64,000 nucleotides of DNA from Microbacterium ureisolvens (GTDB lineage: Bacteria > Actinomycetota > Actinomycetes > Actinomycetales > Microbacteriaceae): contig NZ_JADIJE010000012.1 of NCBI RefSeq assembly GCF_015278315.1, positions 62,001-126,000 of the forward strand, read 5' to 3'. The notes beneath the pieces were generated by a model. It ran no database searches and was not told the DNA's origin. It saw nothing but the letters and a program-made list of their open reading frames with translations. The translations under genes were made by a program, and so were the position numbers. Positions 1-8,338 of this stretch are shown in pieces (position 1 is the first letter of the stretch; each line of letters begins with the position of its first letter).

Positions 1-563
1 CCCAGACCGACGACGACGTAGATCGCCCACGCCTGGACGCCCCAGTGAAGATAGGTCTGGGTCAGCGCCTGCTGGGCCAGCTGCTCCGGGGTGCCGCTCA
101 CACCCGGTCGCGGCGAGACGTAATGGCTGAGCGGTTCGCTGACGCCGTAGAAGACGAGGCCGATCCCCATCCCGGCGGCGAACAGCAGGGCGAACCACGC
201 GCCGACCGAGAACTCCGGCTTCTCGTCGTCGCGGCCGAGCCTGATGTCTCCGAACCGCGAGAAGCCCATCACCAGCGCGAAGGCGACGAAGAAGGCGGCG
301 ATGAGCACGTAGTACCAGTTGAAGGCGTTCACGATGCTCGACTGGATCGCCGCGAAGAGCGCATCCGCCGCTCGCGGAGCGATGATCGCGAACGCGCTGA
401 AGACCATCACCACGGCGGCTGCCGGCCAGAACACCCACCGCTGGATGCCGGCGCCGACGATCACGCGCTCGGACTCGCCCGGCAGCGTGCCGGCGCCGTG
501 CTCGTCCTCATGGTCGGGCGGGACGGCGCCGGATGAGACGCGCCTGTCCGGTTCGTCGGTCAC
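1..563 (-). CDS. BCCT family osmolyte transporter, N-terminal part (3' end cut by window)
   Basis: This is the first 187 codons of a betaine/choline/carnitine-type secondary transporter, an inner-membrane protein that imports compatible solutes. Translation of the minus strand from the GTG at 563 gives a hydrophilic acidic head of about 40 residues, then membrane segments (WVFWPAAAVVMVFSAFAII, WYYVLIAAFFVAFALVMGF) and the BCCT hallmark GMGIGLVFYGVSEPLSHY. The Gly-rich GMGIG stretch is the family's transport-site segment. The remaining roughly two thirds of a usual 500-600 residue protein lies outside the window. A TAGCGT hexamer ends six bases before the GTG, suggesting a leaderless message. 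The solute cannot be told from this fragment. Confidence 0.93.
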   Translation of the reverse strand, partial: MTDEPDRRVSSGAVPPDHEDEHGAGTLPGESERVIVGAGIQRWVFWPAAAVVMVFSAFAIIAPRAADALFAAIQSSIVNAFNWYYVLIAAFFVAFALVMGFSRFGDIRLGRDDEKPEFSVGAWFALLFAAGMGIGLVFYGVSEPLSHYVSPRPGVSGTPEQLAQQALTQTYLHWGVQAWAIYVVVGL

Positions 564-569
564 GCACCC

Positions 570-575
570 ACGCTA
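570..575 (-). promoter_or_regulatory. Leaderless -10 element of the BCCT gene
   Basis: On the minus strand TAGCGT is followed by six bases and then the GTG start at 563. The predicted transcription start is therefore the first base of the start codon. No Shine-Dalgarno sequence is present. Confidence 0.5.
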
Positions 576-602
576 TCCGCGTGACTCCCGAGCAGGTAGG
601 CC

Positions 603-1283
603 TCACACGCCGGGCCACGAGTCGGCGAGCTTGGTCAGCAGCCGTGCCAGCTCGGCGCGCTCGGCGTCGGTGAAGGCGGCGAGCGCGGCGTCGATCGCCT
701 CGCGCCGCTCGCCCCGGAAGCCGCGCACCAGCCGCGTTCCGGCATCCGTCAGCGCCACGCGGGTGCGACGAGCGTCGTCAGGGTCGGCCTCGCGGCGAGC
801 CAGTTCGAGCTCGACCGCCTGCTGTACGAGTCGCGACGCGCGCGGCTGATCGACGCCGATCGCGTCGGCGATCTCGCCCACCGAGAGGGGGTGGGATGCC
901 GCGGCCAGCGCCTCGAGCAATCGCATCCGTGCCGGCCCGCCGATGCGGCCGCCCGCGCCCCAGGGCGGGGGTCCGAAGCCCCCGGGCGGGCCGAAGCCCG
1001 GTCCGCCACGACCCCAGGGACCGCCGCGGCCTCCGCGGCCGGGGAAGCCGCGGGTGGGGTCTTCGCCGTGGGCGTGGTCCGAGTCGTGCGCGTGGCCCGC
1101 GTCCGTGTGGTCCGCGCCGTGGCCGCTGTGTCCGTGCCCGCCGTGCGGCCCACCGTGGCCGTGGGCGTGCGTGCCCGCACCGTGCGGGCCTTCGGCCCAC
1201 GGCGGTCGCGGCATCCGTCGACCGCGCAGACGCGCGAGCGCAGCGGCGATGGCATCGGAAGGGTCGTCGGGTGCGGACGGCAT
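603..1283 (-). CDS. MarR-type winged-helix regulator with histidine-rich N-terminal region
   Basis: A 226-residue putative DNA-binding regulator. The C-terminal half (about residues 115-226) is a MarR-like winged helix (RMRLLEALAAASHPLSVGEI, DQPRASRLVQQAVELELARR, then the wing with DPDDARRTRVALTD). Residues about 30-115 are low complexity: a segment with about 13 histidines in 45 residues (HAHGHGGPHGGHGHSGHG and more) followed by Gly/Pro/Arg repeats. Such His clusters usually bind Ni, Co, Zn or Cu ions, so metal sensing or storage is a reasonable inference but is not shown. It is divergent from another His-rich MarR-like gene, with palindromes between them, so the two probably regulate each other or themselves. 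A TAAATT hexamer lies six bases before the ATG. Confidence 0.85.
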   Translation of the reverse strand: MPSAPDDPSDAIAAALARLRGRRMPRPPWAEGPHGAGTHAHGHGGPHGGHGHSGHGADHTDAGHAHDSDHAHGEDPTRGFPGRGGRGGPWGRGGPGFGPPGGFGPPPWGAGGRIGGPARMRLLEALAAASHPLSVGEIADAIGVDQPRASRLVQQAVELELARREADPDDARRTRVALTDAGTRLVRGFRGERREAIDAALAAFTDAERAELARLLTKLADSWPGV

Positions 1284-1289
1284 GCGTCC

Positions 1290-1295
1290 AATTTA
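1290..1295 (-). promoter_or_regulatory. Leaderless -10 element of the His-rich MarR gene
   Basis: Minus-strand TAAATT, six bases, then ATG at 1283. The 1306-1328 palindrome covers the place where the -35 region and spacer would be, which would suit repression by a dimeric regulator. Confidence 0.5.
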
Positions 1296-1305
1296 CATGC
1301 GACTT

Positions 1306-1328
1306 GACATGGATTCGGAATCCATGTC
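1306..1328. promoter_or_regulatory. Palindromic operator between the two MarR-like genes
   Basis: Perfect inverted repeat with 11-base arms, GACATGGATTC at 1306-1316 and GAATCCATGTC at 1318-1328, separated by one base. Its size and symmetry suit a dimeric MarR-type winged-helix protein. It overlaps the upstream region of the leftward gene and may control both directions. Confidence 0.7.
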
Positions 1329-1336
1329 ACACTGCA

Positions 1337-1348
1337 TGTACATGTACA
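1337..1348. promoter_or_regulatory. Second palindrome, TGTACATGTACA
   Basis: A self-complementary 12-mer seven bases before a TATAGT hexamer (1355-1360) that could be the -10 of the rightward gene. Its ACATG core recurs in the longer palindrome at 1306-1328 and in TTACATG at 1293-1299, so these may be related binding sites. Confidence 0.5.
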
Positions 1349-1398
1349 ACGACATATAGTTCGGCGGCCAGCCCGGTCGCCCGCGAAAGGACTTCCTC

Positions 1399-2331
1399 AT
1401 GAACCACCTCGACGACAACGAAGAGAACAACGACAACACCGGCGGCGACCAGGCCGCCCGGCCCACCGAACCGCGCCCGCTCGGCTACTGGCTGCGCGCC
1501 GTCGACGCGCTCCTGACACGGGAGTTCGCCACGGCGCTCGAGGCAGAAGGCCTCACGCGACGGGACTGGATGCTGCTCAATGTGCTCGCGGGCGATGTCG
1601 ACGCCCCCGAGCTCCGCGAGCGCCTCGCCCGCAAAGGCAAGCGCCTGCGCGGACTGGAGGAGCGCGGCTGGGTCCAGCAGAACGGCGACGGCACGTGGAC
1701 CCTCACCGACCTCGGCACGAGCGAGAAGAAGCGCATCGGCGAGATCGTCGACGGCATCCGCGCCCGTGTCACCGCCGCCGTCGGCGACGACGAGGCTTAC
1801 ACCGCCCTCACCGGCTCGCTCGAGGCGATCGCCCGCGAGCTCGGCTGGGACGAGAGTGCGGCGGGCCGCAGACGCGGCTCCGGCCGTGGCTTCGGCCGCG
1901 GTCGCGGCTTCGGTCGCGGTCGTGGCGAGGGCTTCGGTCCCGGGTTCGGTCCCGGATTCCGCCCGGGCCACGGCGGGCCCGGCTTCGGCGGCCCTGGCTT
2001 CGGCGCCCCGCGCTTCGGCGGGCACCCGCACCCGTTCGACCCGGACCTTCACGACGCCTACGGAGACGCCCACGGCCACGGCCCCGGCGGTCACGCCCAC
2101 GAGGCATGGGACGACGGATGCCGCGGCCACCACCCGCACGCCGCACACGGTCACCGCGACCACGGTGCGCACGGCCGCGGCGGCCACCACGGCAGCCACG
2201 ACCAGCACGGCCACGGCGGACACCATGGGCGCGGCGGACACCACCGTCACGGCGGTCGCGGCTCGCAGCACGCCTACGAGCGCGGCTTCGACGCCGGGTT
2301 CGCGCGTGGCCGGGAGGCGGGCGCGGCCTGA
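1399..2331 (+). CDS. MarR-like winged-helix protein with Gly/Arg and His-rich C-terminal tail
   Basis: A 310-residue protein. Residues about 30-155 look like a MarR fold (LGYWLRAVDALLTREFATAL, GLTRRDWMLLNVLAG, then a short wing and TDLGTSEKKRIGEIVDGI). From about residue 155 the tail turns into RGFGRGRGFGRGRG-type repeats, then GFGPGFGPGF-type repeats, then about 25 histidines in the last 90 residues. The tail is roughly as long as the DNA-binding part, which is unusual. Metal binding by the tail is inferred from composition only. An AAAGGA Shine-Dalgarno sequence lies seven bases before the ATG. It is the divergent partner of the His-rich MarR gene on its left, in which the His tract is at the other end of the protein. 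Confidence 0.82.
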   Translation: MNHLDDNEENNDNTGGDQAARPTEPRPLGYWLRAVDALLTREFATALEAEGLTRRDWMLLNVLAGDVDAPELRERLARKGKRLRGLEERGWVQQNGDGTWTLTDLGTSEKKRIGEIVDGIRARVTAAVGDDEAYTALTGSLEAIARELGWDESAAGRRRGSGRGFGRGRGFGRGRGEGFGPGFGPGFRPGHGGPGFGGPGFGAPRFGGHPHPFDPDLHDAYGDAHGHGPGGHAHEAWDDGCRGHHPHAAHGHRDHGAHGRGGHHGSHDQHGHGGHHGRGGHHRHGGRGSQHAYERGFDAGFARGREAGAA

Positions 2332-2395
2332 GCCGCGGCATCCGTTCCCTCCCCGCACGCGCAGCCGCGGACCCGCAGCTGCGGACCCACCGGAC

Positions 2396-2431
2396 GACAC
2401 GCCGCGCCGATCACCTTCGGCGCGGCGTGTC
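2396..2431 (+). terminator. Terminator-like hairpin after the His-rich MarR-like gene
   Basis: Perfect 13-base stem, GACACGCCGCGCC at 2396-2408 and its complement at 2419-2431, with a 10-base loop. There is only a weak T-rich tract after it, as is usual at this GC content. Confidence 0.7.
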
Positions 2432-2472
2432 TCTCATCGTCTCCGTACCAGCGGAGCCCCGCCCCGAGGCCG

Positions 2473-2640
2473 GCGAAGTCCGGACGTCGCACCGAGCGGC
2501 ACAACCCCGTTCCAGGTTTCCCACCAATCCGGGCCCTCAAGCCTGCGAAGTCCGGACATCGCACCGACCGGCACAACCCCGGTCCAGGTTTCCCACCGAT
2601 TCGGCCCCGAAGGGCTGCGAAGTCCGGACCCCGCCCCCGC
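2473..2640. repeat. 72-bp direct repeats in the 2332-2728 intergenic region
   Basis: The motif GCGAAGTCCGG starts at 2473, 2545 and 2617, exactly 72 bases apart. The first two units are near identical over their length (CACAACCCCG, CCAGGTTTCCCACC are shared); the third is cut short. An open frame runs through them into the chelatase gene, but it has no start signal and repeat-derived composition, so I treat the stretch as non-coding. Apart from these repeats and the hairpin at 2396-2431 the region holds only the chelatase promoter. Confidence 0.75.
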
Positions 2641-2716
2641 CGAGAGCCCCCACCGAAACGCCCCGGGCGGCAGCACCGCACCGGGGCGACGTCACACGCG
2701 CGTCACACCGGCGAGG

Positions 2717-2722
2717 CACAAT
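2717..2722 (+). promoter_or_regulatory. Leaderless -10 element of the chelatase gene
   Basis: CACAAT, six bases (AGCCCC), then GTG at 2729. No Shine-Dalgarno sequence precedes this GTG. Confidence 0.4.
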
Positions 2723-2728
2723 AGCCCC

Positions 2729-3430
2729 GTGACCGCCCCCGCACTCCTGGCCATCTCGCACGGCACCTCTTCGCCCGCGGGGCAGGCGGCGGTCGCGGCG
2801 CTGGTCGACGCCGTCGCGCGAGCGCTGCCCGACGTCGTCGTGCGGCTCGGGCATGTGGATGTGCAGCAGCCGGATGTCGCGGCATCCCTCGACTCCCTCC
2901 CCGAGGGAATGCCGGTCGTGATCGTGCCGCTCCTGCTGTCGGCGGGCTATCACGTTCGCGTCGACCTCATCGAGCAGACCGCGGGCCGCGACGGCGTGAC
3001 GATCGCCCCGGCGCTGGGTCCCGATCCGCGGCTCGTCGACGCCCTGCTGGCGCGCCTCCAGCCGCTCGACCTCGCGCCCGGCGACGCCGTGGTGCTCGCG
3101 GTCGCCGGCTCGAGTGACGACCGGGCGAACGAGGACTGTCGTGAGATCGGACGGATGCTGGGGGCCCGGCTCGACCGCGAGGTCACCGTCGGCTTCCTCG
3201 CGGCCGCCGACCCGCGCCTCGACGTCGCCGTCACGCACACTTCCGCCCACGCCGAGCGCGTCGTCGTCGCCGACTACCTCATCGCTCCGGGCTACTTCCA
3301 CGACCTCGCCGTCAGGCTCGCCGCCGGCGCCCCTGTCGCCGCGCCTCTGGTCGGCGACGACGAGCCGCCGGTCGCGCTCGTCGACATCGTCGCGGACCGC
3401 TACCGGGCCGCCGCCGGATTGTCGGACTGA
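2729..3430 (+). CDS. Sirohydrochlorin chelatase (CbiX/SirB family)
   Basis: A 233-residue CbiX-type chelatase, which inserts Fe(II) (or Co) into sirohydrochlorin, the last step of siroheme synthesis. The N terminus LLAISHGTSS has the catalytic His of the family (SHG), and a second domain half begins near VVLAVAGSSDD, the usual duplicated architecture. HVRVDLIEQT and the YLIAPGYFHD segment are also typical. Its place directly before the siroheme-dependent sulfite reductase explains its job: iron insertion for that enzyme. The start GTG at 2729 is chosen because residues upstream come from intergenic repeats and because a -10-like CACAAT sits six bases before it. Confidence 0.88.
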   Translation: MTAPALLAISHGTSSPAGQAAVAALVDAVARALPDVVVRLGHVDVQQPDVAASLDSLPEGMPVVIVPLLLSAGYHVRVDLIEQTAGRDGVTIAPALGPDPRLVDALLARLQPLDLAPGDAVVLAVAGSSDDRANEDCREIGRMLGARLDREVTVGFLAAADPRLDVAVTHTSAHAERVVVADYLIAPGYFHDLAVRLAAGAPVAAPLVGDDEPPVALVDIVADRYRAAAGLSD

Positions 3431-3591
3431 GTCCACCAGTGGCCCACCTGCAACTGTGTGACGCCCCGTTACGCCGGTTAACGTCACTTGACGCTCGGAT
3501 AGGTCGGCGGGCGACTCGCTTCTAACCTCACGGAATGGACTCGATAGGGTCCCGCCCGGGGGACGCCTCGGGGTCGACACCGGAGGCCACC

Positions 3592-5319
3592 GTGACCATC
3601 AGCGACACCGAACCGCGAGCCGCGGACGACCGCCCGCGCGCGGCCGTGCGCCCGCCGCGTGCGTCGTCGAAGCCCAACGGACAGTGGAAGATCGACGGCA
3701 CGACCCCGCTCAACGGCAACGAGGAGTGGAAGCAGGTCGACAACGGTCTGAGCGTGCGCGAGCGCATCGAGAACACCTACTCGAAGGGCGGCTTCGCGTC
3801 CATCGACCCGACCGATCTGCACGGCCGGTTCCGCGTGTGGGGCCTCTACACCCAGCGCAAGCCCGGGATCGACGGCGGCCGCACCGCGACCCTCACGCCC
3901 GAAGAGCTCGAAGACGAGTTCTTCATGCTGCGGGTGCGCATCGACGGCGGCCAGCTGACCACCGAGCAGCTGCGCGTCGTCGCCGGCATCTCGACCGAGT
4001 TCGCCCGTGACACCGCCGACATCACCGACCGCCAGAACATCCAGCTGCACTGGATCCGCGTCGAGGACGTGCCCGAGATCTGGCGCCGCCTCGAGGCCGT
4101 GGGCCTGCAGACCACCGAGGCGTGCGGCGACGTCCCCCGCGTGATCCTCGGCTCCCCGGTCGCCGGCATCGCCGCCGACGAGCTCATCGACCCGACGCCG
4201 CAGATCCAGGAGATCACGTCGCGGTTCCTCCGCGACGAGACGCTCGCGAACCTTCCCCGCAAGTTCAAGTCCGCGATCACCGGCCACCCGAGCCAGGACG
4301 TCGTCCACGAGATCAACGACGTCGCCTTCGTCGCGGTCGAGCACCCCGAGCTGGGGATCGGCTACGACCTGTGGGTCGGCGGCGCCCTCTCGACGACACC
4401 GCGTCTGGGCGAGCGCCTGGGCACCTTCGTGCGCCCCGACCAGGTGGCCGACGCCTGGCACGGCGTGACCCAGATCTTCCGGGACTACGGCTACCGGCGC
4501 CTGCGCAACAAGGCGCGCCTGAAGTTCCTGCTCGCCGAGTGGGGCACCGAGAAGTTCCGTCAGGTGCTGCAGGACGAGTACCTCGGCTATGAGCTGCCCG
4601 ACGGTCCTGCGCCCGCGCAGCCGAAGACCATCGGCGACCACGTCGGCGTGCACGAGCAGAAGGACGGCCGCTTCTACATCGGCGTCACGCCGATCGTGGG
4701 CCGCGTCTCGGGCCCGACGCTCGCCAAGCTCGCCGACGTCATCGAGGCGCACGGCTCGACCCGCCTGCGCACGACGCCGCACCAGAAGCTCGTGATCCTC
4801 GACGTGCCGGCCGAGAACGTGGAGCCGCTGATCGGCGAGCTCGACGCGCTCGGTCTGCAGGCGCGTCCGAGCCTCATCCGCCGCGGCACCATCGCGTGCA
4901 CCGGCATCGAGTTCTGCAAGCTCGCGATCGTCGAGACGAAGGTCAACGCGACCGCGGCGGTGCTCGACCTCGAGGAGCGTCTCAAGGGCTTCGAGCTGCC
5001 GCATCCGATCTCCCTCCACGTCAACGGGTGCCCGAACTCGTGCGCGCGCATCCAGACCGCCGACATCGGGCTCAAGGGCCAGCTCGTCACCATCGACGGC
5101 GAGCAGGTGCCGGGCTACCAGGTGCACCTCGGCGGCGGCCTCGCCTCGCAGGACCGCGACGAGCCCGGCCTCGGCCGCACCGTCCGCGGCCTGAAGGTCG
5201 CGGCCGACGGCATCGCCGATTACGTCGAGCGCGTCGTGACCCGCTTCCTCGCCGACCGCGAGGCCGACGAGACCTTCGCCCAGTGGGCGCACCGCGCCGA
5301 AGAGGAGGCGCTCCAGTGA
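3592..5319 (+). CDS. sir: Ferredoxin-dependent assimilatory sulfite (nitrite/sulfite) reductase
   Basis: A 575-residue siroheme and [4Fe-4S] reductase catalysing six-electron reduction of sulfite to sulfide (the family also includes nitrite reductases). The cluster ligands are C436-x5-C442 (CTGIEFC) and C480-x3-C484 (NGCPNSC). The order of the two ferredoxin-like half domains and two siroheme domains is typical of the NirA/Sir family. The neighbours CysH, CysD and CysN, and the siroheme genes, favour sulfite over nitrite. The GTG at 3592 is preferred over an ATG 57 bases upstream because GGAGG at 3582-3586 is five bases before it. The stop overlaps the CysH start by four bases. Confidence 0.94.
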   Translation: MTISDTEPRAADDRPRAAVRPPRASSKPNGQWKIDGTTPLNGNEEWKQVDNGLSVRERIENTYSKGGFASIDPTDLHGRFRVWGLYTQRKPGIDGGRTATLTPEELEDEFFMLRVRIDGGQLTTEQLRVVAGISTEFARDTADITDRQNIQLHWIRVEDVPEIWRRLEAVGLQTTEACGDVPRVILGSPVAGIAADELIDPTPQIQEITSRFLRDETLANLPRKFKSAITGHPSQDVVHEINDVAFVAVEHPELGIGYDLWVGGALSTTPRLGERLGTFVRPDQVADAWHGVTQIFRDYGYRRLRNKARLKFLLAEWGTEKFRQVLQDEYLGYELPDGPAPAQPKTIGDHVGVHEQKDGRFYIGVTPIVGRVSGPTLAKLADVIEAHGSTRLRTTPHQKLVILDVPAENVEPLIGELDALGLQARPSLIRRGTIACTGIEFCKLAIVETKVNATAAVLDLEERLKGFELPHPISLHVNGCPNSCARIQTADIGLKGQLVTIDGEQVPGYQVHLGGGLASQDRDEPGLGRTVRGLKVAADGIADYVERVVTRFLADREADETFAQWAHRAEEEALQ

Positions 5320-6059
5320 CCGTCTCGCTGGCACCCCGCGTCGCCGTCAAGCGCACGCGCGAAGAGCTCCGCGCCCTCGCCGAGCAGGGCAACCTCGAGC
5401 TCGGCAGCCTCACCGAGCACGAGGCATCCGCTGCCGACGTGGTCGCGTGGGTCGCGCGCAATTTCGGAACGGATGCCGCAGCCGTCGCCTGCTCGATGGC
5501 CGATGCCGCGCTGCCCCACCTCGTCGCCGAGCAGCTGCCGGGCGTCGACGTGCTGTTCCTCGACACCGGCTACCACTTCACCGAGACGTACGCGACACGC
5601 GACGAAGTGCAGCGGGCGCTGGACGTGCGGATCGTCGACATCACGCCCGACCAGACGGTCGCGGAGCAGGACGCCGAGTTCGGCGCGAAGCTCTTCGAGC
5701 GCGACGCGAGCCTGTGCTGCGCACGCCGCAAGGTCGCTCCCCTGCAGGACGCGCTCGGCGGGTACGAGGTGTGGTTCACGGGGGTGCGCCGCGACGAAGC
5801 GCCCACCCGCACGAACACGCCGCTCGTGACGTGGGATGAGCGCAACGGCCTCGTCAAGGTCAACCCGGTCGCCGCGTGGAGCTTCGACGACGTGCTCGAG
5901 TACGCGGCCGCGCACAAGGCTCCGGTGAACCTCCTGGTCGGGTTCGGCTACCCCTCGATCGGCTGCGAGCCGTGCACGAGGCCGGTCGCCGCCGGCGAAG
6001 ACCCCCGATCCGGCCGCTGGGCCGGCTCCTCGAAGACCGAATGCGGGCTCCACGAATGA
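5316..6059 (+). CDS. cysH: Phosphoadenylyl/adenylyl-sulfate reductase (CysH)
   Basis: A 247-residue PP-loop enzyme reducing APS or PAPS to sulfite with thioredoxin. Residues C134-C135 (SLCCARRK) and C217-x2-C220 (CEPCTRPV) are the four cysteines that bind a [4Fe-4S] cluster, and the C-terminal ECGLH carries the active-site C243. The cluster motif indicates the APS-using plant/Bacillus type rather than the cluster-free PAPS enzyme of E. coli. That fits the absence of an APS kinase domain in the operon. The GTG start overlaps the stop of the sulfite reductase gene by four bases, and the stop overlaps the ATG of cysD, so translation is probably coupled. Confidence 0.94.
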   Translation: MTVSLAPRVAVKRTREELRALAEQGNLELGSLTEHEASAADVVAWVARNFGTDAAAVACSMADAALPHLVAEQLPGVDVLFLDTGYHFTETYATRDEVQRALDVRIVDITPDQTVAEQDAEFGAKLFERDASLCCARRKVAPLQDALGGYEVWFTGVRRDEAPTRTNTPLVTWDERNGLVKVNPVAAWSFDDVLEYAAAHKAPVNLLVGFGYPSIGCEPCTRPVAAGEDPRSGRWAGSSKTECGLHE

Positions 6060-6973
6060 CCGGTACGATCGCCGCCCCCACCGCGCTCTCGACCCTCGAC
6101 CTGCTCGAGGCCGAGGCCATCCACGTCATCCGCGAGGTCGTCGCCGAGTTCGAGCGGCCCGTGCTGCTGTTCTCGGGCGGCAAGGACTCCGTCGTCGTGC
6201 TGCACCTGGCGACCAAGGCGTTCGCGCCGGGCAGGGTGCCGTTCCCGGTGCTGCACGTCGACACCGGCCACAACTTCCCCGAGGTCATCGCCTTCCGCGA
6301 CGAGACCGTCGAGCGCCTCGGCATCCGTCTCGAGGTCGCCCGCGTGCAGGACTACATCGACGACGGCCGCCTGCAGGAGCGCGCCGACGGCACCCGCAAC
6401 CCGCTGCAGACGCTGCCGCTCCTCGACGCGATCGCCGCCGGCCGCCACGACGCCGTCTTCGGCGGGGCGCGCCGCGACGAAGACAAGGCGCGCGCCAAGG
6501 AGCGCATCATCTCGCTGCGCGACGAGTTCGGCCAGTGGGACCCGCGCAACCAGCGCCCGGAGCTGTGGAGCCTGTACAACGGCCGCCACACGCCTGGCCA
6601 GCACGTGCGCGCGTTCCCGATCTCGAACTGGACCGAGCTCGACGTCTGGCGCTACATCGAGCGCGAGGGCATCGCGCTGCCGCCGCTGTACTTCGCGCAC
6701 GAGCGCGACGTCTACGCCCGAGACGGCATGTGGCGCCCGGTCGGGCCGTTCTCGCCGCCGCGCGAGAACGAGACGATCGAGCGCCGCACGGTGCGCTACC
6801 GCACGGTCGGCGACATGAGCTGCACCGGAGCAGTGGAATCGGATGCCGCGGACCTGGCCGCGATCGTCGCCGAGGTCGCCGTCTCCACCCTCACCGAGCG
6901 CGGTGCGACCCGCGCCGACGACCGCCTCAGCGAGGCGGCCATGGAGGACCGCAAGAAGGACGGGTACTTCTGA
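6056..6973 (+). CDS. cysD: Sulfate adenylyltransferase subunit 2 (CysD)
   Basis: A 305-residue small subunit of ATP sulfurylase, which makes adenylyl sulfate from ATP and sulfate. The PP-loop SGGKDS is at residues 40-45. VLHVDTGHNFPEVI, GARRDEDKARAKER and the C-terminal MEDRKKDGYF are characteristic of CysD. It needs the GTPase subunit CysN, which follows with a one-base stop/start overlap (TGATG). The ATG at 6056 overlaps the CysH stop by four bases. Length is normal for the family. Confidence 0.97.
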   Translation: MTGTIAAPTALSTLDLLEAEAIHVIREVVAEFERPVLLFSGGKDSVVVLHLATKAFAPGRVPFPVLHVDTGHNFPEVIAFRDETVERLGIRLEVARVQDYIDDGRLQERADGTRNPLQTLPLLDAIAAGRHDAVFGGARRDEDKARAKERIISLRDEFGQWDPRNQRPELWSLYNGRHTPGQHVRAFPISNWTELDVWRYIEREGIALPPLYFAHERDVYARDGMWRPVGPFSPPRENETIERRTVRYRTVGDMSCTGAVESDAADLAAIVAEVAVSTLTERGATRADDRLSEAAMEDRKKDGYF

Positions 6974-8283
6974 TGACCGCGACGCTCACCGCCCAGCCCA
7001 CGCTGTTCCGCTTCGCGACGGCGGGCTCGGTCGACGACGGCAAGTCGACGCTCGTCGGCCGCCTGCTGCACGACTCGAAGGCGATCCTCGCCGACCAGCT
7101 CGAGCAGGTCGCCCGCACGTCGGCCGATCGCGGCTTCGCGCACGGCGACTTCGACTTCGCCCTCCTCACCGACGGCCTGCGCGCCGAGCGCGAGCAGGGG
7201 ATCACGATCGACGTCGCGTACCGCTACTTCTCGACCGGTGCACGGTCGTTCATCCTGGCCGACTGCCCGGGCCACGTGCAGTACACGCGCAACATGGTCA
7301 CCGGTGCGACGACGGCGGACGCGGTGGTCGTCCTCGTCGACGCGCGCAAGGGCGTCGTGGAGCAGACGAAGCGCCACCTCGCCGTCGTCGCGCTGCTGCG
7401 CGTCCCGCACGTGATCGTCGCGGTCAACAAGATCGACCTCGTCGGCTTCTCGCAGGAGACGTTCGCCGACGTCACGGCGCAGGCCGAGCGCGTCGCGACC
7501 GAGCTCGGCATCGACGACCTCCACGTCATCCCGGTGTCGGCACTCGAGGGCGACAACATCGTCGACCGCTCCGAGCGCACGCCCTGGTACGAGGGGCCTG
7601 CACTCCTCGAGCTCCTGGAGACGCTGCCCGCGGCCGACGACGCCGAGCGCGCGCTGGAACCGCTGCGCCTTCCGGTGCAGCTCGTGCTCCGCCCGCAGGG
7701 CGGTCTGGCGCCCGGCATCGCCGAGGCGGAGGCCGAGCAGCTGCGCGACTACCGCGCCGTCGCGGGCCGCATCTCCAGCGGCGTCGTGCGCGTCGGCGAC
7801 CGGGTGGAGATCTTCCCGGCGGGCCGCGCGACCACGGTCACCGGCATCCGCTCGGCCGGCACCGCGGTCGAAGAGGCGACCGCCGCGCAGTCCGTCTCGC
7901 TCGAGTTCGCCGACGACATCGACACCGCCCGCGGTGCCCTCGTCGTCGCGGCGGGCTCGCTGCCGGCTGCCCGTCGCGAGTTCGACGCCGAGCTGTTCCA
8001 GCTCGACGCGCGGGCATTGACCCCCGGCATCCGCGTCCTCGTCAAGCACGGCACCGCGACCGTGCAGGCGATCGTCGCGCAGATCGAGTCGCGCTACGAC
8101 CTCGACGCGCTCACCCACGAGCCGGCGCAGACGCTCGAGACCAACGACATCGGCCGCGTACGCCTACGGGTGGCCGCCGACCTGCCGCTGGAGCCGTACG
8201 CCATCAGCCGCCACGGGGGCTCGTTCCTCGTGATCCATCCGTCCGACGGCGCGACGCTCGCCGCCGGCATCGTCCGCGACTGA
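6973..8283 (+). CDS. cysN: Sulfate adenylyltransferase subunit 1, GTPase (CysN)
   Basis: A 436-residue elongation-factor-like GTPase that drives ATP sulfurylase. G1 is GSVDDGKST (residues 18-26), G3 is DCPGHVQYTRNMVTGA, and G4 is NKIDLVG. The EF-Tu-like beta barrel domains follow. There is no C-terminal APS kinase (CysC) fusion, so the product is APS, in agreement with the Fe-S type CysH. The ATG shares one base with the CysD stop. A gap of 55 bases with a strong AAGGAGG site separates it from the transporter genes, which are probably in the same transcript. Confidence 0.97.
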   Translation: MTATLTAQPTLFRFATAGSVDDGKSTLVGRLLHDSKAILADQLEQVARTSADRGFAHGDFDFALLTDGLRAEREQGITIDVAYRYFSTGARSFILADCPGHVQYTRNMVTGATTADAVVVLVDARKGVVEQTKRHLAVVALLRVPHVIVAVNKIDLVGFSQETFADVTAQAERVATELGIDDLHVIPVSALEGDNIVDRSERTPWYEGPALLELLETLPAADDAERALEPLRLPVQLVLRPQGGLAPGIAEAEAEQLRDYRAVAGRISSGVVRVGDRVEIFPAGRATTVTGIRSAGTAVEEATAAQSVSLEFADDIDTARGALVVAAGSLPAARREFDAELFQLDARALTPGIRVLVKHGTATVQAIVAQIESRYDLDALTHEPAQTLETNDIGRVRLRVAADLPLEPYAISRHGGSFLVIHPSDGATLAAGIVRD

Positions 8284-8338
8284 ACCGTCGCGGGCAGCAC
8301 CACCCACCCAGCAACACCGAACCTAAGGAGGCGACACC

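Noticed and set aside
1580..2728. Open frame running from inside the MarR-like gene through the 72-bp repeats into the chelatase gene
   Set aside because: The extra part is Arg/Ser/Thr shadow sequence and repeat; the chelatase family starts at 2729.
3431..3591. Riboswitch or SAM-responsive leader before the sulfur operon
   Set aside because: I found no conserved pairing or SAM-I/SAM-II-like pattern in the 161 bases, and no clear -35/-10 pair with proper spacing.
3484..5334. A 616-codon open frame antisense to the sulfite reductase gene (and similar long antisense frames at 19175-21373, 43999-46125 and 6796-8118)
   Set aside because: High GC content leaves few stop codons on the opposite strand. 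These frames have no recognisable domain, and the sense genes carry full family motifs.
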